A DNA stretch of 64,000 nt from Psychroserpens jangbogonensis (GCF_000797465.1 NZ_JSWG01000012.1:294233-358232); one strand, 5' to 3'. Shown: positions 17,033 to 27,790, counted from the first letter of the stretch. Program-made: numbers and translations. The notes: generated by a model from the sequence alone, not told the origin.

Positions 17033-18982
17033 ATGGAAAAAAAAATCGTTTGGCATAAAGTATTGAGTAACAAAAATGAGCTACCTGAAGGTCGCGTAAA
17101 AACAGTTACTGCAAATCATAAAGGCATTTGTTTAACACATTACAAAGGGAAATTTTCAGCACTTGATAATCGCTGTCCTCATCAAGGAGGTCCATTAGGA
17201 GAAGGTTCGATTGAAAACGGATTACTACGATGTCCTTGGCATGGTTGGGACTTTGATCCATGTTCAGGAAAACCGCCTGGAGGTTTCGACGATGGTATAG
17301 ATACATTTCCGGTAAAAGAAGATGGTGATGCCATTTATGTTGGTGTTGAAGAAGAAGATGCACACGAACCTACAGTATCAGATATCATGGTAGAAACCAT
17401 GGTAAATTGGGGCGTAAATAAAGTCTTTGGAATGGTTGGTCATTCAAACCTTGGTTTTGCAGATGCCATGAGACGTCAAGAAGAAAAAGGAAACCTTAAT
17501 TTTTATGGTATTCGCCATGAAGGTGCAGCAGCTTTTGCAGCGTCAGCTTACGGGAAACTCACAGGTAAACCAGCAGCATGCTTTTCTATTGCTGGTCCAG
17601 GAGCTACCAATATGTATACTGGACTTTGGGATGCCAAAGTAGATCGCGCTCCAATTCTAGCTTTAACTGGTCAAGTAAAAACTCAAGTTGTTGGTACTGG
17701 AAATTTTCAAGAAGTCGATTTAGTACAAGGTTTTAATACGGTTGCCGAATTTAATCAACGTGTGCAAAGTGATAGTCGACATGCTGAGCTCATGTCATTA
17801 GCAGTAAAGCATGCTATTTTAAAACGTGATGTTTCTCATTTAACATTCCCAGATGAAGTACAAGAGAAAAAAGTAAATCCAAATTCCAAAGCTAAAGGTC
17901 CCGAAAACAGAATTACATCTTTAGAAATCGCACCTCCAATTGAAGCTGTTAATGATGCAATTTCTTTAATAAAAAAAGCTAAGCGACCAGTAATTATTAT
18001 GGGACATGGTTCTCGTGAGCACAAAAAAGCAGTTGTTAAATTTGCCGAAAGTTTAAATGCAGCAGTTGTAACGACGTTTAAAGGGAAAGGATTAATTGCA
18101 GATAATCATCCACTTGGCGGAGGCGTTTTAGGTCGAAGCGGAACACCAATAGCGTCATGGTTTATGAATGAAGCAGATTTACTCATTGTATTTGGAGCTT
18201 CGTTTTCTAATCATACAGGAATTACACCAAAAAAACCAATCATTCAAGTTGATTTCGATCCTCTAGCATTAAGTAAATTTCATCAAGTTGAAGTGGCTGT
18301 TTGGGGAGAAATCTCAAGAACCTTAGACATATTTAATTCTGAATTAAAAGGGCAAATTAACACAGATGATCAACGAGGTGAAATAGCTGAGCGTTGGAAA
18401 ATTTGGAAAACTGAAAAGCAAAAACGTTTATTAGAAACGTCAGATAATGGTATAAGCTCAATAGCTGTATTTGAAACCATGAACAAACTCACTCCTGAAA
18501 ATGCTGTGATGTGTGTTGATGTTGGTAATAATGCCTATTCTTTTGGCCGTTATTTTGAACCAAAAAATCAAGATTTTCTAATGTCTGGATATTTAGGATC
18601 AATAGGATTTGCTTTACCTGCAGCAATTGGAGCTTGGGCTGCTGTAGGAGACGCCAGACCTGTAGTTGCTGTTGCTGGAGATGGAGGTATTTGCCAATAT
18701 CTAGCTGAAATTACAACACTAGTAAAATATAACATGCCTGTAAAGTTGATCATAATTAACAATCATGAATTAGGAAAAATATCGAAAGAACAACGCGCTG
18801 GAGAATTTGATGTTTGGAAAACATCTTTATCAAATCCGAATTTTTCAGAATTTGCTCAGTCATGTGGTGCTTGGGGAAAACGTGTTGAAAAACAAGAAGA
18901 GTTAGAAAACGCAATGCAAGAATTATTCTCACAACCTAGAGCAGGCGTTTTAGAAATAATGGCAGACGTTAATTTGATATAA
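17033..18982 (+). CDS. Thiamine-diphosphate enzyme (PoxB/acetolactate-synthase fold) with N-terminal Rieske domain
   Basis: A 649-residue protein. Residues 1-105 are a Rieske domain (C48-P-H50 and C67-P-W-H70). Residues about 113-645 are a three-domain TPP enzyme: the Pyr domain has the activating Glu in YGIRHEGAAAFAASAYGK (Glu163), the central domain starts near 310, and the PP domain has the cofactor motif AGDGG (Gly549-Asp550-Gly551) followed about 27 residues later by NN. It is closest in look to pyruvate oxidase/acetohydroxyacid-synthase-type enzymes that act on 2-oxo acids. The Rieske fusion replaces a mobile electron carrier and suggests that oxidation equivalents go to another Fe-S or heme partner, such as the operon's membrane protein. 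The substrate is unknown. Confidence 0.87.
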   Translation: MEKKIVWHKVLSNKNELPEGRVKTVTANHKGICLTHYKGKFSALDNRCPHQGGPLGEGSIENGLLRCPWHGWDFDPCSGKPPGGFDDGIDTFPVKEDGDAIYVGVEEEDAHEPTVSDIMVETMVNWGVNKVFGMVGHSNLGFADAMRRQEEKGNLNFYGIRHEGAAAFAASAYGKLTGKPAACFSIAGPGATNMYTGLWDAKVDRAPILALTGQVKTQVVGTGNFQEVDLVQGFNTVAEFNQRVQSDSRHAELMSLAVKHAILKRDVSHLTFPDEVQEKKVNPNSKAKGPENRITSLEIAPPIEAVNDAISLIKKAKRPVIIMGHGSREHKKAVVKFAESLNAAVVTTFKGKGLIADNHPLGGGVLGRSGTPIASWFMNEADLLIVFGASFSNHTGITPKKPIIQVDFDPLALSKFHQVEVAVWGEISRTLDIFNSELKGQINTDDQRGEIAERWKIWKTEKQKRLLETSDNGISSIAVFETMNKLTPENAVMCVDVGNNAYSFGRYFEPKNQDFLMSGYLGSIGFALPAAIGAWAAVGDARPVVAVAGDGGICQYLAEITTLVKYNMPVKLIIINNHELGKISKEQRAGEFDVWKTSLSNPNFSEFAQSCGAWGKRVEKQEELENAMQELFSQPRAGVLEIMADVNLI

Positions 18983-19004
18983 TACAAATAAATTAATAGG
19001 CATC

Positions 19005-19631
19005 ATGAGTGATAAAAAAAATGATAAGGCGAAAGATGAATATTTAATGAATGAATTAGATATTGATAGAGAAGGGTTAAAACAATTAAAAAAGAAATTA
19101 GCTAAAGTTGCTCCTCGATCAGAACGTGGAGTAGAAACCTTATTCAGGTTATTGTCTAAAAATCAATACACTTTGAATACAATGATAGATACAAAATCAA
19201 ATATTTTAATATCTATTAATGCCTTAATTTTATCTTTAATACTTGGTACTGTAATGAGTCAATTAAGTAGTGATCCTCATCTTATTTATCCAATAATAAT
19301 GATTTTAATAACGAATTTAGCTTCAATTACCTTTGCGATTTTTGCCACACGTCCTGAACTAGTTCACGGAAAAAGTGAAGCAAAAAACTTAATGTTTTAT
19401 GGTAATTTTCAAGACATGGAAGAAGATGAGTATGTAAATAAGATTACTAATTTAATGAATGAAGGCGATGAATTATATAAAACTATTGCTAAAGATACTT
19501 ACTATCTAGGAAAAACGATAGACCGTAAATTTAAGTTACTTCGTAAATCGTTTAATATCTTTTTAATTGGAATTATTTTATCTGTGATTGCGTTTGTTGG
19601 TTGTCACGCTTTATTTGGAAATTTGATATAA
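19005..19631 (+). CDS. Three-TM protein resembling Pycsar-effector (DUF5706) family
   Basis: A 208-residue protein. A charged cytosolic N-terminus (1-60) leads into TM1 (about 65-86) and TM2 (93-114). A soluble loop carries YGNFQDMEEDEYVNKITNLMNEGDELYKTIAKDTYYLGKTIDRKFKLLR-like sequence (132-180), and TM3 is at 182-204. This motif order matches the membrane protein family that includes Pycsar effectors, where a cyclic pyrimidine nucleotide triggers membrane disruption. No nucleotide cyclase and no HD phosphohydrolase domain are present here, and it lies between redox genes (22 bp after the TPP enzyme, 1 bp before the next ORF). A defence role is therefore not supported by context. Confidence 0.7.
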   Translation: MSDKKNDKAKDEYLMNELDIDREGLKQLKKKLAKVAPRSERGVETLFRLLSKNQYTLNTMIDTKSNILISINALILSLILGTVMSQLSSDPHLIYPIIMILITNLASITFAIFATRPELVHGKSEAKNLMFYGNFQDMEEDEYVNKITNLMNEGDELYKTIAKDTYYLGKTIDRKFKLLRKSFNIFLIGIILSVIAFVGCHALFGNLI

Positions 19632-19632
19632 T

Positions 19633-19845
19633 ATGGAAATAATCATCACTATTTTTCTAGCGTTTCTAGGAATCTATTTTGCAATAGGATTACTTTTTGG
19701 ATTGTACTTTCTCTTTAAAGGCGCAACTAAATTAGACCCTTTAATGAAAGACACTCAAAAGAAAGTGCGCATTTTATTATTACCAGGAGTAATTGCAACT
19801 TGGCCTTTTTTAATTGGACGACTATTTAAATCAAAAACCACATAA
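19633..19845 (+). CDS. Small membrane protein of unknown function
   Basis: A 70-residue protein with a long N-terminal TM segment (about 3-29), a short charged linker (KGATKLDPLMKDTQKKVR) and a second hydrophobic stretch (ILLLPGVIATWPFLIGRLF). It starts 1 bp after the upstream stop and ends 2 bp before the next start, so it belongs to the redox operon. The family was not recognised. It may be a subunit or assembly factor of the membrane-bound redox protein encoded two genes downstream. Confidence 0.7.
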   Translation: MEIIITIFLAFLGIYFAIGLLFGLYFLFKGATKLDPLMKDTQKKVRILLLPGVIATWPFLIGRLFKSKTT

Positions 19846-19847
19846 TT

Positions 19848-20258
19848 ATGACATCAGGTTTACGAAAAGCACATAAATTTATTTGGTTATTACTTATCAT
19901 TATTGTTCCAGTAATCATGTTTTTATCAGTGAAAGATTTAGATGTTTTCTCATCAAAAGACAACACTTCGTCAACACTTGAAGGTTCAAAAAAAGTGAAC
20001 CTCAAATCCTTTGAAAATGATATCGTGAAAACCTCAGTTTTTGAAAGTCATTTAGAAATCATTTTAAAGTCTACTTTAAAAAATTCATCATCTGTAGTTT
20101 ATGAAATGGATGAAAAAGGAAATAAGCCCAGTGTTATTGGGCAAATAACAACTGCTGGCATCTACAATTTCGAAATTAAAAATCTACCTAAAGGAATCAT
20201 AATCTATGATGATTTAAAAAACATAGAAATAACCAAATTTTCATTTCAATGGGATTAG
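19848..20258 (+). CDS. Single-TM anchored periplasmic protein of unknown function
   Basis: A 136-residue protein with an N-terminal anchor (about 10-27: FIWLLLIIIVPVIMFLSV) and a beta-rich outer domain (VVYEMDEKGNKPSVIGQITTAGIYNFEIKNLPKGIIIYDD). No cysteine or metal motif is visible. Its 3' end overlaps the start of the Rieske/ferric-reductase-like gene by 10 bp, indicating coupled translation and a likely physical partnership with that membrane protein. No named family could be assigned. Confidence 0.7.
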   Translation: MTSGLRKAHKFIWLLLIIIVPVIMFLSVKDLDVFSSKDNTSSTLEGSKKVNLKSFENDIVKTSVFESHLEIILKSTLKNSSSVVYEMDEKGNKPSVIGQITTAGIYNFEIKNLPKGIIIYDDLKNIEITKFSFQWD

Positions 20259-21277
20259 ATTATCAATTAGTACTTTGGAACAAAGACAAGAAAACTTACG
20301 ATAAAATAATCGCAGGTAGCATGTTGTTATATATTATTTTATTTGCTGCTATAACCTTAGTTTTTAATTCTCAAACAAGTATAGAGACATTAGTTATTAG
20401 AGCGTTTGGGTCATTAGCAATTGTTATGCTTCATATTATTTTAGTAATTGGTCCATTAGCTAGATTAAATTCTAGTTTTTTGCCCATACTTTATAACCGA
20501 AGACATTTAGGCGTTAGTATGTTTATTGCTGCCTTAATTCATGGTGGTTTTTCTATATTTCAATTTCATTCTTTAGGTGATGTAAATCCTATATATTCAA
20601 TTTTTACATCTAATATGGATTATGATTCATTAACCAACTTTCCATTTCAAGTTTTAGGGTTTTTAGCATTAATTATTTTATTTGTAATGGCATCAACTAG
20701 CCATGATTTTTTCCTCGGAAACCTTTCGGCAAAGGTCTGGAAACGCCTTCATATGATGGTCTACTTTGCGTATGCTTTAATAATTGCTCATGTATTTCTA
20801 GGTGCTTTTCAACAGGAAACCTCTTTGTTTACAATTGGAATCATGATCATTGGCTTTCTAATTGTTGCAAGTCTACATCTAATTACAGCATTTAAAGAAC
20901 GAAAAATTGATACTACTAAAACTGAAGAAAAAGAAGGCTGGCTTCACGTTTGTGATATTTCTGAAATAGAAGAAGACAGAGCTAAAATTTTTACAGTGGA
21001 AAATGAACGCGTTGCTATTTTTAAATACGACGGAAAACTATCTGCTATCCATAATGTGTGTAAACATCAAGGAGGTCCATTAGGTGAAGGAAAAATTATT
21101 GACGGATGCATTACTTGTCCTTGGCATGGTTATCAATATTTACCTCATAACGGTCAATCTCCTCCTCCATTTACCGAAAAAGTTTCCACCTACCAACTAA
21201 AACTTGAGGGTGACACCGTTTTTATTAACCCGAAAGCTTTTGACGAAGGCACTGAAGTTGAACCTTGTAATTTTTAA
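20249..21277 (+). CDS. Ferric-reductase-like heme membrane protein with C-terminal Rieske domain
   Basis: A 342-residue protein with six hydrophobic segments between about 22 and 212. His62, His98, His168 and His181 lie in or at TM helices, as expected for the heme b ligands of the ferric reductase transmembrane (FRD/MsrQ-like) family. A C-terminal Rieske [2Fe-2S] domain (about 228-330) has C271-K-H273 and C290-P-W-H293. There is no FAD/NAD(P) reductase domain, so electrons must enter or leave through the Rieske centre rather than from NADPH. It is probably the membrane hub of the operon, exchanging electrons with quinone, heme or the soluble Rieske enzymes encoded upstream. Confidence 0.85.
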   Translation: MGLDYQLVLWNKDKKTYDKIIAGSMLLYIILFAAITLVFNSQTSIETLVIRAFGSLAIVMLHIILVIGPLARLNSSFLPILYNRRHLGVSMFIAALIHGGFSIFQFHSLGDVNPIYSIFTSNMDYDSLTNFPFQVLGFLALIILFVMASTSHDFFLGNLSAKVWKRLHMMVYFAYALIIAHVFLGAFQQETSLFTIGIMIIGFLIVASLHLITAFKERKIDTTKTEEKEGWLHVCDISEIEEDRAKIFTVENERVAIFKYDGKLSAIHNVCKHQGGPLGEGKIIDGCITCPWHGYQYLPHNGQSPPPFTEKVSTYQLKLEGDTVFINPKAFDEGTEVEPCNF

Positions 21278-21280
21278 AAA

Positions 21281-22072
21281 ATGAAAAAAAACGACGACTT
21301 TTATGTACCATATATAGACGGAAGCTTAGGTTCTAAAACAAAACAAGTCATAAAGCGTTTTGCGATCTCTTCAATCGCTCTAATAGTAGTTTCTGCATTA
21401 CTCTTTAGTTTTTCTCAAAAACCATTTAAAAACAGCACTTTTGAATTGCTGAGTGAAACTAAAATAACTGGAACATTTCATGAGAATCCATATCCAATGC
21501 TTCGTGTAGAAGTTGCAAAAAACACGTATAAAACCATTCTACTTCTCGGGTTTGGCAAGTCGAGTGCTAATCCTTTTTTAGAACGTATACAGAATGAAGT
21601 AAAAGATTTAAATGGAAAGACTTTAAGCATAGAAGGCAATTTGATTTATTACAATGGAAAAACATTAATTCAAATTACTAATGATGAAAAAGTGATTTTA
21701 GAAGAAGGCATAAAACAAAAACCAATATCTAAAGTCGCTATTAGCAAAATGACTCTACGAGGTGAAATCATTGATCCTAAATGTTATTTTGGTGTTATGA
21801 AACCAGGCAAAGGGAAAATTCATAGAAGCTGTGCTGTTCGCTGTATTTCGGGCGGAATTCCTCCCGTTTTAGCAACAACGGACAATAATAATATATCTCA
21901 ATATTACTTAATTACTGATTTAAAAGGCAATCCTATAAACCAAGATATACTTCCTTTTATAGGAAAACCATCTGAAATCACTGGAACTGTAGAAAAAATG
22001 GAAGATTGGTTTCTTCTAAAAATTAAGGTTTCAGACATCCTAGAGTTAAATGAAACATCTTCTATATATTAA
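21281..22072 (+). CDS. Membrane-anchored protein with conserved Cys/His motif, last gene of the redox operon
   Basis: A 263-residue protein with one N-terminal TM (about 27-45), an extracytoplasmic beta-rich region, and a striking motif KCYFGVMKPGKGKIHRSCAV followed by RCISGGIPP, with C168, H181, C184 and C188 as possible metal or heme ligands. I recall this motif from uncharacterised proteins near Rieske and cytochrome genes but cannot name the family. It starts 3 bp after the ferric-reductase-like gene, so it probably acts in the same electron-transfer complex on the periplasmic side. No terminator hairpin is evident downstream. Confidence 0.72.
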   Translation: MKKNDDFYVPYIDGSLGSKTKQVIKRFAISSIALIVVSALLFSFSQKPFKNSTFELLSETKITGTFHENPYPMLRVEVAKNTYKTILLLGFGKSSANPFLERIQNEVKDLNGKTLSIEGNLIYYNGKTLIQITNDEKVILEEGIKQKPISKVAISKMTLRGEIIDPKCYFGVMKPGKGKIHRSCAVRCISGGIPPVLATTDNNNISQYYLITDLKGNPINQDILPFIGKPSEITGTVEKMEDWFLLKIKVSDILELNETSSIY

Positions 22073-22153
22073 ATTATTTTGCTCTTGACTTATATGTTTC
22101 GATAATAAACGTAATTAATCCTCCAAAATTTAGCAGTGCATTTTTTGTTTTAA

Positions 22154-24235
<2,082 letters not shown>

Positions 24236-24240
24236 TATTG

Positions 24241-24275
24241 TTGTTTACTTAGATTTATTAAAATATAGTAAACAA
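24241..24275. terminator. Possible bidirectional hairpin between fadH and the App1-like gene
   Basis: TTGTTTACT (24241-24249) pairs with AGTAAACAA (24267-24275) across a 17-nt AT-rich loop between convergent genes. It lacks a clean T-tract, so the assignment is weak. Confidence 0.35.
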
Positions 24276-24277
24276 AT

Positions 24278-25282
24278 TTATAACTTAATAAATCCATGTG
24301 TTTTGGCATGTTCAATTGCTTGAGAACTACTATCCACCAATAAAACAGGTATTTGTTTATAATCTTTAAATAAAGAAATGACACGTTGCATTTTCTTTTT
24401 ATGGGTTACGCTGCGCAAATAAATTGCAGCAACTTGAGCCGGAAACTCTTTAGCTACATCAATATAAATATCGGCATCATGTTCACCACTATCTCCAATT
24501 AAAATGAAGGTTAACTTCGGATAGGTTTTTAGGATATTTATAATTTCAATATGTTTTTGAGGTTGGTCTCCAGATTTCTTTCTAAAGATATCTTTAAAAC
24601 TTCGTAATAAAATTGGGCCTTTAGGAAAGGTATTTTGTTTTAAAAAGAATTCTAAGTAGCGATATAAATTCCATGGACTATGACTCACATAAAAAATGGG
24701 ATTGGCATTTGTTCCTGTAGGACCTCGATGCAATTTATGGTAAAACTCTGCAGCACCTTCTAAGGGAATACGGCTTGCGGCATTTTTAAAAATACTATTA
24801 AGAAGTACCTTCCACTTTAATGTAGACACAACACCAGTATGAATTATGGTATCGTCAATATCGCTTATCACACCGTAATCTGCATTAGGACAAGGAATCA
24901 ATAATTCACCGGGAAACCTATTATCATTTTGAATACTCCGCTTAATATTGACATCGTCATATGATGCTTCAATGTTGAGCCAACCTTCATCGTTAGCTAA
25001 AGCATTTAACCCTTCAACCCGCTCATCTATCTTGAAATAACCATGATCATCTGTCGTTGCTTTTAAAATGGTTTTATTTGGTAAGGTAATTTTGAGCTCA
25101 GTATTTTTGATCTCATCGGTTTCAAAACGCTTCCATGAATTGACAAACAATCCAAACAAACCCTTTTGCTCTAAGTTAATCGTTTCGTCCTCTAAAGCTC
25201 TTCCACGCATGTAAAAATGCGTTTCAGTGCCATAACTTTGAAAGATTACAATTTGTAAAGGATCTTTTTTGAACCAGTTCAT
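24278..25282 (-). CDS. App1-like phosphatidate phosphatase family protein (DUF2183)
   Basis: A 334-residue protein. An N-terminal beta-sandwich-like region (about 1-120) is followed by a HAD-type catalytic domain of the App1_cat/DUF2183 family. The DxDxT nucleophile motif lies at D141-I-D143-D-T145 (YGVISDIDDTIIHTG), YVSHSPWN supplies the second motif, a conserved Lys lies in the KSGDQPQKH stretch, and the motif III/IV acidic residues are in ILIGDSGEHDADIY. Yeast App1 dephosphorylates phosphatidate; the bacterial substrate is not established. There is no signal peptide, so it is cytosolic or peripheral. The gene is monocistronic and convergent with fadH. Confidence 0.85.
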   Translation of the reverse strand: MNWFKKDPLQIVIFQSYGTETHFYMRGRALEDETINLEQKGLFGLFVNSWKRFETDEIKNTELKITLPNKTILKATTDDHGYFKIDERVEGLNALANDEGWLNIEASYDDVNIKRSIQNDNRFPGELLIPCPNADYGVISDIDDTIIHTGVVSTLKWKVLLNSIFKNAASRIPLEGAAEFYHKLHRGPTGTNANPIFYVSHSPWNLYRYLEFFLKQNTFPKGPILLRSFKDIFRKKSGDQPQKHIEIINILKTYPKLTFILIGDSGEHDADIYIDVAKEFPAQVAAIYLRSVTHKKKMQRVISLFKDYKQIPVLLVDSSSQAIEHAKTHGFIKL

Positions 25283-25314
25283 CTAAGACGATTAGAATTT
25301 AAAAACTAAATTTA

Positions 25315-25347
25315 ATAAAAAAAGCCACGATTAACGTGGCTTTTTTA
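25315..25347. terminator. Intrinsic terminator of the membrane pyrophosphatase gene
   Basis: AAAAAAAGCCACG / CGTGGCTTTTTT with a 5-nt loop, directly after the stop of the minus-strand gene at 25367. Confidence 0.8.
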
Positions 25348-25366
25348 TATTTATGTAATGTATAAA

Positions 25367-27790
25367 CTATTGTTTAGTAACGTCCATCTTTGTAATTACT
25401 TTTTCAACTTCACCTTCAACATTAGTTGTCGTTTTTTCAAACGCTTCTAGGTGTGCTTCAACTTCTGCTTTAGTTCCTTTGAAGATTTCTTCTTTGGTAA
25501 CTTCAGTTCCATTTTCAACAGTTGTATACGTAATAGTAGCTTGTGCTAAATCTCTAGAAGAACCAATTACAGTTTCAACCTCAACATCTGTACTAGTTAA
25601 TACAGTTTCTTCTGCATGTCCACCTAATATTGGAGCAATTACTAAACCAATAAGACATGTTAATTTAATTAAGATGTTCATTGATGGTCCAGATGTATCT
25701 TTAAATGGATCTCCAACAGTATCTCCTGTAACAGCTGCTTTATGTGCTTCAGAACCTTTAAAAGTCATTTCTCCATTAATCTCAACACCCGCTTCAAAAG
25801 ATTTCTTAGCGTTATCCCAAGCACCTCCAGCATTGTTTTGGAAGATAGCCCATAATACACCTGAAACTGTAACACCAGCCATATAACCACCTAACATTTC
25901 AGCGATAGCTAAATTATCCATACCAAATAACATTGGCACAAATGCAATTACTAATGGGAATCCAATAGTTAATAAACCTGGTAACATCATTTCTTTTAAA
26001 GAAGCTTCAGTAGAAATCGCAACACATTTATCGTATTCTGGTTTCCCAGTACCTTCCATAATTCCAGGAATGTCTCTAAACTGACGACGTACTTCTTCTA
26101 CCATTTCCATAGCAGCTTTACCTACAGCATTCATTGCTAAAGCAGAGAAAACTACTGGTACCATACCACCAACAAATAACATTGCTAATACTGGTGCTTT
26201 AAAGATGTTAATTCCGTCAATTCCTGTAAATGTTACGTAAGCAGCAAATAATGCTAATGACGTTAATGCTGCAGAAGCAATAGCAAATCCTTTACCTGTT
26301 GCAGCAGTTGTATTTCCAACTGAATCTAATATATCTGTACGTTCTCTAACGATTGGTTCTTGTTCGCTCATTTCAGCAATACCACCTGCATTATCAGAAA
26401 TTGGTCCGAATGCATCAATTGCTAACTGCATAGCTGTAGTAGCCATCATTGCAGAAGCTGCTAATGCCACACCGTAGAATCCAGCAAAAGCATAAGATGC
26501 CCAAATTGCTCCAGCAAATAATAATACTGAAGGGAATGTAGATATCATACCTGTAGCTAAACCAGCAATAATGTTTGTACCAGCTCCAGTACTTGATTGT
26601 TGTACAATTTTTAAAATTGGCCTTTTCCCTAATCCTGTATAATATTCAGTAACCGAAGAAATTCCTGCTCCAACGACTAATCCAACAAGCGTAGCATAGA
26701 ATACACGCATCGAAGAAATTTCTTGTAGACCTTCACCAAAGAAGTTCATTTGCATAGTTTCTGGTAACATCCAAGTGACTAAACCAAAACATGATATAGC
26801 AACTAAACCTATAGACACCCAGTTTCCTACATTTAAAGCACCCATTACTTGGGACTCTTTAGCATCATTGCTTTTTATTTTCACCAACATTGTTCCGATA
26901 ATAGAGATAATAATTCCTACACCAGCAATTGCCATTGGCAATAAAATTGGGCCAATACCTCCAAAAGCATCAGAAATAGATCCACCCATATCTTTAATTA
27001 CATAGTTCCCTAGAACCATAGCCGCTAATACTGTAGCAACATAAGATCCAAATAAATCGGCTCCCATACCTGCAACATCACCTACATTATCACCAACGTT
27101 ATCTGCAATTGTAGCAGGATTACGAGGATCATCTTCAGGAATACCAGCTTCAACTTTACCAACTAAATCAGCTCCAACATCGGCAGCCTTAGTATAGATA
27201 CCACCACCTACTCTAGCAAATAGTGCAATAGACTCAGCTCCTAAAGAGAAACCAGCTAAAGTTTCTAAGACAATAGTCATTTTATCAACAGAGAAAACTC
27301 CATCTGCTCCACCCATAAAGTAATTGTAGAAAAAGATAAAGAAACCTGTTAAACCTAATACAGCCAAACCTGCAACACCAAGACCCATTACGGTTCCACC
27401 TCCAAAAGAGATTTTAAGTGCATTTGGTAAACTTGTTCGAGCTGCTTGAGTTGTTCTAACGTTTGTTTTCGTTGCGATTTTCATACCCATATTTCCAGCA
27501 TAAGCAGAAAATACAGCTCCAAAGATAAAAGCAATTACAATTAACCAGTGTGTTGTTGGTACTATAAAAGATACAACAGTTAGTAAAACTGATACGATTA
27601 CAACAAAAACAGCTAGTAATCTATATTCAGCATTTAAGAAAGCAAGTGCTCCTTCGTAGATGTGATCTGAAATTTCTTTCATTTTACCATCTCCTGCATC
27701 TTGTTTCATTACCCAAGATTTCTTTACAAGCATGTAAATTAATCCTAAAAGCGCCAAAACTATTGGCATGTAAATCATTAGTGATTCCAT
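25367..27790 (-). CDS. hppA: Membrane-bound ion-translocating pyrophosphatase
   Basis: An 807-residue integral membrane protein with about 16 TM helices. It couples PPi hydrolysis to H+ or Na+ pumping. The PPi/Mg site is visible in KAADVGADLVGKVEAGIPEDDPRNPATIADNVGDNVGD-type sequence, and GNTTAATGKGFA has Ala where K+-independent enzymes carry Lys, indicating the K+-dependent class. Conserved acidic loops are in DAFGPISDNAGGIAEM and DNAKK. After the last canonical segment there is an extra C-terminal stretch of about 75 residues, mostly Thr/Val/Glu and hydrophilic (from VETVIGSSRDLAQAT to the end), which ordinary mPPases lack. A soluble pyrophosphatase gene lies just upstream in the same orientation. 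Confidence 0.95.
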   Translation of the reverse strand: MESLMIYMPIVLALLGLIYMLVKKSWVMKQDAGDGKMKEISDHIYEGALAFLNAEYRLLAVFVVIVSVLLTVVSFIVPTTHWLIVIAFIFGAVFSAYAGNMGMKIATKTNVRTTQAARTSLPNALKISFGGGTVMGLGVAGLAVLGLTGFFIFFYNYFMGGADGVFSVDKMTIVLETLAGFSLGAESIALFARVGGGIYTKAADVGADLVGKVEAGIPEDDPRNPATIADNVGDNVGDVAGMGADLFGSYVATVLAAMVLGNYVIKDMGGSISDAFGGIGPILLPMAIAGVGIIISIIGTMLVKIKSNDAKESQVMGALNVGNWVSIGLVAISCFGLVTWMLPETMQMNFFGEGLQEISSMRVFYATLVGLVVGAGISSVTEYYTGLGKRPILKIVQQSSTGAGTNIIAGLATGMISTFPSVLLFAGAIWASYAFAGFYGVALAASAMMATTAMQLAIDAFGPISDNAGGIAEMSEQEPIVRERTDILDSVGNTTAATGKGFAIASAALTSLALFAAYVTFTGIDGINIFKAPVLAMLFVGGMVPVVFSALAMNAVGKAAMEMVEEVRRQFRDIPGIMEGTGKPEYDKCVAISTEASLKEMMLPGLLTIGFPLVIAFVPMLFGMDNLAIAEMLGGYMAGVTVSGVLWAIFQNNAGGAWDNAKKSFEAGVEINGEMTFKGSEAHKAAVTGDTVGDPFKDTSGPSMNILIKLTCLIGLVIAPILGGHAEETVLTSTDVEVETVIGSSRDLAQATITYTTVENGTEVTKEEIFKGTKAEVEAHLEAFEKTTTNVEGEVEKVITKMDVTKQ

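Noticed and set aside
19005..19631. Pycsar anti-phage system
   Set aside because: No cyclase and no defence genes nearby; the gene is embedded in a metabolic operon. Kept only as a family resemblance.
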